Assembly (NCBI GenBank): GCA_948470475.1 | Contig: OX419341.1 | Location: 28,583,169 to 28,647,168 of the forward strand | Reading direction: 5' to 3' | Source: Galaxea fascicularis | Lineage: Eukaryota; Cnidaria; Anthozoa; Scleractinia; Euphylliidae | DNA length: 64,000 bases | Shown here: positions 11,501-21,400 of the stretch, piece after piece | Layout: the number at the start of each line of letters is the position of its first letter | How positions within the stretch are numbered: position 1 is the first letter of the stretch | The notes under the pieces: generated by a model | The model's input: only the letters and a program-made list of their open reading frames with translations | Databases searched by the model: none | Told to the model about the DNA's origin: nothing | Position numbers and translations under genes: made by a program

Positions 11501-14500
11501 AAAATTGCCCAATGACAGAAATTGAAACACGGGTTACCTGAAGCCAAACTGTCACAGGAACTAGCTCTAGGTATTACTTTGAACTGCATGCTGCCAGCAT
11601 ATATATACCTTTGGTACTAATGACCTCAAACAGCAACCTTTTCTGATTTGACTTCCAAAGGATAAATCAGGTGAATTTCTAACCTCTGGGACACCGGTTA
11701 TGTATTTTTATGATGTGCAGTGTTGTAAGGTCATGTGTTAAAAACCATCATAACTTGTGATCACTGTAGTCACGAATAAAATAAATCTTATCAACTCCCT
11801 TTAGAGAACAATCACATTTGGAGTGGTTACAGGGCTCGAGAGTGACTGTAGCCAGCTAGCCACAGACTAGTAAAAATGTTAGCACAAAACATGTGCACTA
11901 GCCACTGGGCTAGTAAGCTGAAAAGTTAATCTCAAGCCCTAGGTTACTTATTCCCATAATGGGGTTAAACACCAAGACTTAAGGGCACAGGAAAAGATTA
12001 AGGAGTGTGCCTGTCCCCTGAATAGAGGTAACAGAGACACTTGTTTGAATCTGAATGGAGGTGTCCCCTGGATACAGGTATCACAAAGGAGAGGTTCCAC
12101 TTAATAATGTAACACAAACATCTCCTTGCTTCTTACCATCTTTTTTCCCACAATAATTTGGCAGTAGTCAGTGTAAGTCATGAAAGGTCCAAATATTACA
12201 GAACTGACGGAAAGAGAGTAGCCAAAATATTCCAGAATATTTGGCCGTGATACCATGTCCTTATCTGTATCAAATGCCAGGGAAATAAGCTTCATTACCA
12301 GAACCATCTGTGAACCTGAAAGAACATAAAAAAAACTTGTAGTTTTCACATCATTTGTGGTGACATCCAGAGCTGGCTTCATTTCACTTTCTAAACAGTT
12401 CAATAAAGAAAACAACAATTATTAATAAAATACATACAGAGGCCATTAGATAACCAAAAAAGGTGCATGGAAATAGGCCATATTCGTATTCTCGGTATTG
12501 AACTGGATCTAGCATGAAGTGGAGACTCTTGCGGGGGAATACATTCACATATGAAAAGATTCCCCCGCACGAGCCTCCACTTCATGCTAGATCCAGTTCA
12601 ATACCGAGAATACGAATATGGCCTATTATGCACCACCATAAAAGCATTTCTGCTAGTTGCCTCATCCCTTACAAATAACTCTTTACCTTGACAAGATATA
12701 GCATATATAATATTTACCTCGAACCTGGTGCCAGTTTTCTGCTGTGGCAATAAATAGCTCACTATCAAAACAAAAATGCCAGGTCATTACTTCAATTTTA
12801 CCTTAATTGTTGATTCCAATACATGTAACTCTGATAGACCACACCCACACTGACAATGGACTGACAAGGAATTTTATAAGATACATGACAGCTTCAGACT
12901 GGCATGGACAGGAAAAACTTAGCTATAGGTTTGTGTACATGCCAGAAACACAAGGATGGGCAGGGAGAAAAGACCCCTTTACTTCATTTCTTTCTTTGCC
13001 CTGGTCCATCCTGACTCAGTATTAAACAAACATGAGTCAAAGCTACTATTGCACAATTCCAGAAAATAATCCATACCTCTCCCACTGAAGGTCAATGGAA
13101 ATTCTAAGGGGGAGGGGGTGGCAAAAGCAAAAGTTTTTATAGAAAAGTATGGAGCTTAATTGGAATTTCCTGAGGGGGTGGGAGGGTGCAAAACAAAAAT
13201 CTTTCCACAGCAGGAAGGGGTGAGGATATTTTCTGGAACCACACAGTCATGGTAGCAAACTTAACAGCAGACTACTTTGTTTGACTTTAAACAGTATATA
13301 GTTATCAGCATAAATTATTGGTAGAGTCTTATTCTGTAGGGCAAAACTTAGTGAACTACTTTAAGAAGCCACACTCCCAGCACACAAAAAGGCAAAATTT
13401 GAGTCTCCCTATATAACCCACATGCCAGAATGCATGGTTAAATTCTACCTGTAACAATTCCCCCCCTCGCCTCCAAGCAACTCCAGGACAAGTCCAATTC
13501 TTTAGTCCTGGGGGTGGGAAACTGCTTGAAGTGGTCTTGTCCCTGAGGGTGGGGGGCCAGCAATTCGAAAATAACTCCTTGTTGTTCCTGTAAAGCAGAC
13601 CACTTCTCGGTTCTCAATGGCGCCAAACCGCGTGGAGAATACCCATGAATACCGGTGCACAGAGTTTAATATTTTGCTCAGTCCTCTGGTTGGAAAAATG
13701 GCAGTTGAGTCAAACTGTAAAAAGCCAGAAATTTTAATGCTCTGTTAAAAGTATTCATTTGACTCAAAAGCAATTTAAAACATACTTTAAATATGAAAAA
13801 AAAACTCCTGGTTTCATTACAGTGCAACGCGCCTTACCGTGGCCACCCAACAAACATTTTTACAAGTTAACCAATCAGGATATGCAAATTTGATTGACAA
13901 ACACGCCTCCATTTGGTTGTTGCGTGTTGAAACTTTCTACGAAGGCGTGTCTGTCAATCAAATTCACGTACCTTGATCAGTGGCTAACTTGTGAAAATGT
14001 TTGTTGGGTGGCCACAGTAAGGCTTGTCACACTGTAATGTGGTATTAATGTTCTGTCTTCTAGAGCGGTTACAGTTTTTTCATCAGTTTTGTTTTTCAAA
14101 AATAGTGTTCATGTTTTTATTATATAACTGTGAACAAGTAGTATCCTTTTGTTCAAAACCTCTAGAAAAGCGTTTATGTTTTTTACTTCTGTTTTTACTA
14201 TTGTTCGAAATCAATATTGTTATGTCCATTTTTTACACAAAATGGCATATTTGTGGTTCATGAGAAGCCCCAGGGGTGGGGAATTGTCTCTTTCTGTGTG
14301 CTGGGGAGGGGGGGGAATTGACTGCCAAGTAAGAAAAAAATTGCAAATCCCCAGGGGTGTGCCAGGGGGGTGGGGGCATGGTAACACATAGAATTGAACA
14401 ATACATAAGTTCTTAAAGAGTGGGAGATAAGAAAAAAAATTTGGGGTGACAGTTGGCAAAAAGGTTATGGAAGGCAGGAAAACAGGGTCCAGGAAGCATA

Positions 14501-15141
14501 GCTCAGCTGGAAGATCTTACACAGGTTGCTGACTGGTGGTTTTTGCTAAAACAATGGTTTGCTGGGGGTGCGTATTCTCGTGGGCTCTTAATTTAAGGTT
14601 TTTTTACCTCACCCCACCCACCGCGAGAGAACCAAACCGAAAATGGGGCTTGAGGTACAACTGTACAAATGATAAAGTTTCCACCGGTTAGGCATTGTGG
14701 ATAACTCCCCAGAATCACATACGCACCGTACCATACGATTAAAAAGGTGATTGATGATAAAGCCATCGCCATTCCTCTCTTTCCTTTCTTCACAAAAAGA
14801 ACCGGATAACCCAAGGCGCACATGGACACGGGGTAAACTGAGTTCTTTTTGACAAACAGGATCAGCGCTCCAACGCCACAGACAAATGAAACAAAGTGCA
14901 CCACAAGCTTTGGTAGCTTCAGCAGCGAGATAACTCGCAGGATACAACACATGGCGATGAGAGGCCCAACAAGATCAACAGTCTGGAAAGTTGTAGGCCC
15001 GACGCAAGACTTGAATGTGTAGAAAAAGCGACCATACTTCACCATTTCTTCGTACTCTTTGTACAACGCAAGTTCGTCAGGATCGTCATAATACTCCGCT
15101 AAATCATAATCGACAAAATCTGGTACCTGTGCTTCGTCCAT
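5586..15141 (-). CDS. PORCN: Protein-serine O-palmitoleoyltransferase porcupine, 11 coding exons
   Basis: This MBOAT enzyme of the ER membrane attaches palmitoleate to a conserved serine of Wnt proteins, which Wnt secretion and receptor binding require. Coding exons (minus strand, 5' to 3'): 15141-14723, 12761-12718, 12315-12137, 10877-10771, 10120-9986, 9714-9614, 9028-8952, 7683-7620, 7088-7021, 6525-6418, 5687-5586. They sum to 1404 nt, 467 aa, close to the vertebrate length (about 460). All junctions are GT-AG and in phase. Diagnostic blocks in order: NWHQVRGSQMVLVMKLISLAF, FGYSLSVSSVIFGPF, FRFSHYFVSFLSE, HWNIPMH with the conserved Asn at residue 319, NYVFKKAQPLGRF, LLH with the catalytic His at 354 (the same 35-residue spacing as in human PORCN), and C-terminal GYGMLHTL...FASHWVALV. 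The start is the first in-frame ATG (MDEAQVPDF); the upstream frame has no other Met before a stop. The N-terminal 45 residues are acidic and unlike vertebrates. The gene is convergent with the receptor-like gene and divergent from TAF3. Confidence 0.95.
5827..6417. other. PORCN intron sequence
   Basis: Last PORCN intron (5688-6417). It is A/T-rich, with no additional gene or clear repeat recognised. Confidence 0.5.
7988..8231. mobile_element. Short inverted-repeat element (MITE) in a PORCN intron
   Basis: The terminal arms AGAGAGATTAAGCATGATG (left) and its near-complement ending CATGCTTAATCTCTCT (right) enclose about 240 bp without coding capacity. A second pair, CAAACGGCAAATG and CATTTCCCGTTTG, extends the match inward. 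It is non-autonomous; the superfamily was not determined. Confidence 0.75.
8361..8460. mobile_element. Palindromic MITE with TCGGCTACGCCTCA centre
   Basis: Arms 8361-8394 and 8427-8460 are complementary with a few mismatches (core TGTTTTATCGGGT / ACCCGATAAAACA). The centre carries ACTCGGCTACGCCTCATG, closely matching the centre of the larger palindrome at 21823-21978 (ACTCGGCTGCGCCTCGTG). This suggests related foldback elements. Confidence 0.75.
10912..11047. mobile_element. TA-flanked MITE with GGCCATTTC ends (copy 1)
   Basis: The element begins GGCCATTTCTGAGTTC and ends GAACCCGGAAATGGCC, directly flanked by TA on both sides, the duplication typical of Tc1/mariner-type insertion. The inner part has a further hairpin around ACTAATTACCATCACAAAAACTTCGC. 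A close relative lies at 38785-38918 in a CACNA2D intron. Confidence 0.8.
11269..12101. mobile_element. Pogo/Tigger-like non-autonomous element
   Basis: The left end TA-CAGTGGAATCTCC matches the inverted right end GGAGAGGTTCCACT-TA. CAGTGGAA-type ends with TA duplication are typical of pogo/Tigger derivatives. Inside, a phrase of the type TGTCCCCTGAATAGAGGTAAC occurs in several diverged copies (about 11300, 12013, 12062). No transposase frame is present. Confidence 0.65.
12476..12623. mobile_element. Near-perfect palindromic MITE, TA-flanked
   Basis: The left arm from GGCCATATTCGTATTCTCGG and the right arm ending GAGAATACGAATATGGCC are complementary over about 65 bp, with a short loop (ACATTCACATATGAAAAG). 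TA flanks both ends. It lies between PORCN exons 2 and 3, only 95 bp from exon 2. The GGCC terminus resembles the 10912 family. Confidence 0.88.
13820..14034. mobile_element. Tc1/mariner-type MITE
   Basis: TA-CAGTG at the left and CACTG-TA at the right bound arms of about 80 bp that share GTGGCCACCCAACAAACATTTT in inverted orientation. The centre has no coding frame. It lies in PORCN intron 1. Confidence 0.82.
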
Positions 15142-15434
15142 TTCAGATAATACATGGAAATTTTTCTCAATTTTTGTCAAATTTCAAAATTCCAAAGTTT
15201 CCGCGGCGAATTGTTTTTGAGACCACGGCATAGCCTTACAGCGGTGGGCAAACTACCGACCGATTGTGCGCATTTGAGAGAAGCTTCATTCAAGGACAAA
15301 CTGAACAGCTCAAAGGTAACTTGTATGTGAAAATGTTCTTGTTGTTCCCTTCTTTACGCATTGGACACTATTTGATATGAGCTAAGTAGTGCATGTTTTA
15401 ATAGAAGCAGCCACCAGGTATCGCTGTTTTCGCG
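15142..15434. promoter_or_regulatory. Shared divergent promoter region of PORCN and TAF3
   Basis: Only 293 bp separate the two start codons, which face away from each other, so both promoters and 5' UTRs (or their coding-exon parts) must overlap this segment. No TATA box at a convincing distance was recognised. Bidirectional promoter activity is inferred from geometry. Confidence 0.6.
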
Positions 15435-18400
15435 ATGTGTGACGGTTTTAATCATGGCGCCCTTCAAATCGCTGTGGCACAGATTTGCCAGTCCATGGGA
15501 TGGGATGCTCTTCAGAAGTCAACACACGACCTGCTTACCGACGTTTTGCAAAAATATCTTGAAGAAATAGCAAAGTCAGCGCACGGATACTGCCAGCTGT
15601 GTAAGCTCTATCTTATTTCAAACATGGTTAAGTCTTTTGTTTGCATCTCATTAACCTTGAAATTAGACACGTATAAATGTTAAGCCGCAGCGGAAGGAGG
15701 CCGGGAATAGGTGGAGTATTTGTAAGAAGTCTGCCCGTGGCAGGGGCTTTTGATCATTGTGGCCTGTGGGTCAGGGTATTTGACTTAAACCGTTAGTGGG
15801 GAATTTGTACTCTTTTGAACAATTATAACATCACTGGGATTGGGTATTTGAACAGAAAAAATGAAGCAAGGTCAAATTCCCCGCCTATGCCCGGCCTCCC
15901 CCACCTCCCCCCCCCTGCAGTTAGGTAGGTCGGTAACTTTATTTATACACGGTAGTTCCATCAGCTTAATTAATTGTTACTACTAACTCACTACGCCAGT
16001 GATAGGGACAGACGACACGAAAATAGCGCAGTACAAACTCTTTACTAAAGTACAACAAAGCCTTTACAAATGGCTGAGTAAAACAACAACACGGTCCACG
16101 AGGAGACGCCCGCATAGCGCATGCGCGGCCGACAATAACCGCTGGCGCAACTTCTTCTTCTTCTGAGTAAATAGAAAACTAACGTGTACAAAGTAAAAGA
16201 AACCTAACAAAAAGGTTGTAACCGACAACAACTGTTATTGATAGTACTTAATTAAACGGGCTATTTCGGAAGTAACTGTCACCTAAAACACTAGTCAAGA
16301 ATGTACTCCTGTAAGTATGCTGGAGGTCGGCGGGTTCGCTGGGGTCTTGGTTCAGATGGAACAGAGACAGGAATATGATCAGTGTCAGCGGGGGTGATGT
16401 CGTCTTGGTGCGGGACGTGGTGCGGGGAGGAGGCTGGAGGTTCAGGGCTAGGCGGACGTAACAGATCCGGTGGGGCAGAGGGCTGTTGGCACGGCTGAGG
16501 CTGCTCAGCAATCTCCTCACATTCGTCGTCGTCAAGTGTAGGGACAACAGAATGGGATGAAGGTGGTGGAAGGGTGTGTGGTACAGTGTAGCACTCGGCT
16601 AGCTTCACCTTGTAAGACGTAGCCCTGAGTTGCGAGCCGGAGAACTTCTTGATGAAGCACCATTCGCCATCGATACTAACAATGAGATAGCGGTCACGGG
16701 CGCGTGACTTGTTTCGGTCACTCTTCATGTAAACCAGGTCTCCAACCTGCAAGGGGGGAACGGGAGCTTGTGGCCGGTAGCCGCCTTTGGCTGCTTCGCT
16801 GAAAGGATGGTTGGCTTGGCGGGCTTTTTGTTTCGCTAAAATGAGTTGTAAGTCATTGATGGGTATCTGCTCATTGGAGAACTGGTTCCGTTGTGTCCAA
16901 AGCTCCCGTGAGGAAAGGCCTTGGCTGCGGAGTCGCGAGTTGAGCCGGGCAGTGGCAATGGCAAGACTGAGCTCAGTAACTGGGCCTCCACCGGGCTCCT
17001 GGCGCAATAGCTCTTCTTCTAGTTCCAGCACGGCTCGTTCGGCAACAGGATTTTTGTTGGTGTTTTTGACGCGGCCAACTTCGACGGAGACGCCGAGATG
17101 TTGTAAGGCGTGGGTGTTTTTTAGCGAGACGAATCCAGGTGCAGGGTCGACACGAATCACAGCTTGGGGACCATCGAGGGGGTGTAGACCCACCACTAAT
17201 CGGGCAAGGGCATCACGAAGGGTATCACTCTTCTCGTCGGGTACAAGGCACGATGTAGTGTAAGAGGTGGCACATTCTCGCAAAAGTAAGATGAATTGGC
17301 GACAGCGTCTAATGATATCGGCTGCAAATGACACGCCTACAACTTCGGGTGGATCGTCTGAGGACTGACTGGTAAGGGAGGTAGGGAACTTCTTGAGTGA
17401 GGCACAAGTGTGGCAGGAGTCTGATACTCGAGCGATAGCGGCACTCATATCCAGGGCAAAGAAGTGACGCTGTATGACCATTTGAAGTTGGTGCTTAGAG
17501 GGGTGGTCAAGCTTGATGTGAAGAGCAGTAAGTAGGCCATCAAGTACGGAACGAGGTACGACGATCAACTCAATGGGGCGGGAGAGCGGTTGTTGACGCT
17601 GAACGACGAGCAGACCATCCTTGGAAATGGAAGTGACGTTAAGGTAGCGCTTTACGTCTCTGATATTAGTCAGCTTTTTGGAAGGGCGGGTGCCCTGTTT
17701 CAGGTGGGCACAGACACGCCGTAGATCGGGGCACTCATTTTGAACACTGAACCATGCAGGTCTGCTGGTGAAGGGGAGGCGCTTGGTGTTGTCAAGGACA
17801 TCTTGAGTGGAGATGCCACGTACTACAGAAGACTCTGATTCGTGTACGAAAGAGCAAATTTGGCAGTTCGGTTCAGTGCACTCGGGGGCATTGCGACTGG
17901 CAAAGTCCGAGGGTAAATTGGCGGTGCCAGCGAGATGCTGGAGGATAACTTGGTATCTACTGATGGTGGTCAAAAAGGAGGTAACACGTGGACTGGCAGA
18001 AAATTCGCCTCGGCAGAGTTTCTGTAGGGCTTGAACGCAGGGCTGGCTATCTGTCAAAACGCAGGCACGGTGCTTGGATTGGATGATGAAGGGGCTAAAG
18101 TGTTTTACCGCAGCTGCTATGGACAGCGCTTCGACCTCACAGGGTAACCATGTGACCTGATGTTTGCGTAGTTTAGAGCTGAAGAAGCCGGCAAGGAGAA
18201 GGCGGTCCTGGCGGGTAACGTACAAGGTGGCTCCGAGACCGCGTCGGGTGACTGAGCCATCAGTCACAATCCAGAGCTGGTCAGAGGCACGGGGGAGAAC
18301 GATAGACTTGTGTGTGAGAAGGGCATCTTGTGCAGTGGAGAATTTCTGACGAAGGTTGGCATCCCACTGGATGTGGTCTTGAGACTGTAGATCGGCCAAG

Positions 18401-21400
18401 GATGACTCAAGTGGATCCATAAGTTGAGAGCAGTGGGGGAGGACACGGCTAAGGACTTTGTAGGCGCCGATGAAGGAACGCATACCTTTCACAGACTCTG
18501 GAGGAGAGCAGGTTGCGAGTGCAGCAACGCGGTGGGGGCTTGCAGATAAGGAGCCTTGTGACCAGATCCAACCCAATATGGTGGTTGTTTTGGGGCATAT
18601 GACAGTCTTAGTGGCAGACAGACGGAGGTTACACCGGGCAAGGGCGCCAAGTATACGAGACCAGTTAGTTAAAAGTTCTTGCGGGGTGTCGCCGCCACAA
18701 TAAAGATCGTCGGCGAGTTTTGTAGCGCATCCCTCTTGGAGGAAGTCACCGAGGACACGACACATTAACTCCTCCAATGCGGTCTCTGAACCAGGCATTC
18801 CCATGGCTGACCTGGTATATACTCTGATGCCGCGAAACGGAGTGGCCACACCGCAGTATTTCATGGAGGCCTTTGATAGAGGTATCTGGTAAAAGGCACG
18901 GGTGAGGTCAGACTTTATTATATACTTCCATGGGGCAATGGTGCGGAGAGTAGAATCGACGTCGGGCATCAGGGAGGGTTGTGGTTTGCTGTAGCGTCCA
19001 ACGTCTGTGAAGGCTGTAACGAGACGAAAACCGCCAGAGGGTTTTTTAACGAGAAATGAAGGATTGAGGTACTCAACGGTAACTCCGATGTCCTCCGGAC
19101 GCCGGAAGACCTGGCATTGTTCTAACTCGTCGAATTTCTGTTGCAATTCGACCAGCTTGTCACGGGAATATTGGGGAACACGGCCTTTGCGTTGTGGAGG
19201 CTGTACAGGTCCCATATTGACAGAGGCTTGGACAGGACCAGCTATGCCGTTGTAACCAACAATGGCAGAATTAAAAACTTCGTCGTGAGTCTGGAGCACT
19301 TCGCGGAACTGTTTGCGAATGGTGTCCGGTAGGATGTTGTCAGGGTCAATTTCAACGGCATCTGAGAAGAACCCGGGATGAGGTGAGATGCTTCCACCAG
19401 GGTGGGGAGGTGGTGGGTGTGGACCAACAGGTGGCGAGGGAGCCACAGCTGTGGTGTGGCGAGCTTGGCAGAGATGTTCGTGGCGTCGGACAGTCCTTGG
19501 CTCAGCAGTGTCGTTGACTAAACGAACTCTACTAGCAACTGCTTCTACAATTTGGGGCTGAGGCCAAAGTTGTGAAACTTTGGAGCATTTGTTGGATGGT
19601 GCATCGGTACGGGCTTCTATGGCCAAGGTGCAGTCGGGATCTATATGAGGTGGTAGGTCCAGCTCAAGATATTCCCCAGGGAGGACCACTGTTGTAGGGG
19701 CGGACGAGCGTAACACATAAGACTGGGTGCGACGGACGGCGTGAGCCTGGGAACTGGCACTTGACTCGGGATGGTAGGCCAGTATTTCTGAGCCTTGGAT
19801 AAGAACCTGACCCTTTGCTGGGCGAACGGATATATCATTAGTGATCATAAATGGAGTTCCAGCTAAAACGTCAACATCTAAGTCTTCTACTACGAGGGCA
19901 TCGAGGGTCAGGTATTTGCCAGCTCGTGAAAGAGTGAGGTGGGTCTCGCCAACAACGACAAGAGGCGTAACTCCATCTGCTTGTAGGGCCTGCTGGGATG
20001 TTTTCACGATGGGAGCGGCGATGCTACGGGCGACAGAGGCCTTGATCATGCTGGTTTCGGCACCAGTGTCTAAGGTGAGTTTAAGCGAGTGGTGATGGTA
20101 GAAGGCATTGAAATGGGGTGATTGCTTTGTGCTTACACGGCGAGACACAACCCTGGCCGAGGAATGGGGCGAAGAAGCAAATTCCTCCACATCAGGTGGA
20201 CAGAAGAAATCAGAGTCGGTGGGGTCATCGTCGTCATCTAGGCTACTTGCGAGGCGTGCTTTGGCGAGGAAAGCGCGATCTTCGGCAGGTAGGTAAGTGC
20301 ACTGACTTAAGAAGTGACGGTCATTACGTCCAGCCTGCTTACACAAGGGGCAAGACTTGACTTGTGGTTTAGTGTATGCCTTTTGGGAGCGGTTGTAAGG
20401 GCCCCTCGGAGGCGGCTGTCTGAACTTCGATGCCGTGGAACGCAAGATTTTAGCATCAACATTGTTATTGATCTCTTCCAGGAGGGAATCCAATGCTTGA
20501 GAAATTTCAGGTTTGAGAGATGCAAGAGACTTGGACCGGAGCTCAGTACCGTAGCGTTGCTTAACCAAACTGGGGAGGTCAGGGTGGACTAATCTCAACC
20601 ATGTTAGTACTACAAGATTTTCTAGAGTGGGAGACATTTCCTCGTCGGTGTCGGGAACTTCGCCATGGTGTGAGATATTTCCATTTGCCAATAATAAATT
20701 ATCTTCAATAAAGGACATCAGACGTTGATAGAGATCCTCGGGGCGCTCAGCAGGGGCAAGTGTGATGTTGTTGAAGTCGAGGAAGTGAGCACCGGTTGAT
20801 TGGAAACCGAAGTGAAGGCGAATCGCTTGCCAGATAGAGCTCATGGAGGTTGAGTTCTTGACGATGGTGTTACGAGAAATTACAGGACAATAGTTCGCAA
20901 TTTGTCCAAGCATTAATTCAAGATGAGTACACTTTTGTTGTGCTGTTCTACGGGAAGCTAGAGGAACGGATTCGGGGTCGTCCTGGAGGCCGCGACGAGG
21001 GCTGCCGGGGGATTTCTTCAACCATGTCACGCCATCAGCGAGGAAGCCCGCGAAATTGCGGTCGAGGGAAAGAATGTACTGAAGATTTTGTCTCCAGGCT
21101 TCGAACGACGTTATCGTTTCTTGTTTGGTTAAGGACCACTGTTTTGGTGCTCTTGGATTCATTTCGTGTTCTTAAATGAATAGAGGAAAGGCAAAATGTG
21201 TACTTATCTGTGAGACCCTGAGTATTGTTGACACAGCTATCGACTAAGCTGTTTCGCTAGTTCCTCGCTTGGAAATCGGTCGACGATCCGTTATGGGCTG
21301 GCTGTCTCTAAGTACGAGACGAGGGTAAGTTCCAACTGCTGCCACCACGCCAGTGATAGGGACAGACGACACGAAAATAGCGCAGTACAAACTCTTTACT

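Noticed and set aside
13438..13626. Minus-strand 62-codon frame (MAPLRTEKWSALQEQQ...)
   Set aside because: Lies inside PORCN intron 1. It does not join in phase with PORCN exons and shows no domain; probably repeat-derived.
16787..20592. Several plus-strand open frames of 60-160 codons
   Set aside because: They are antisense shadows of the Gag-Pol frame.
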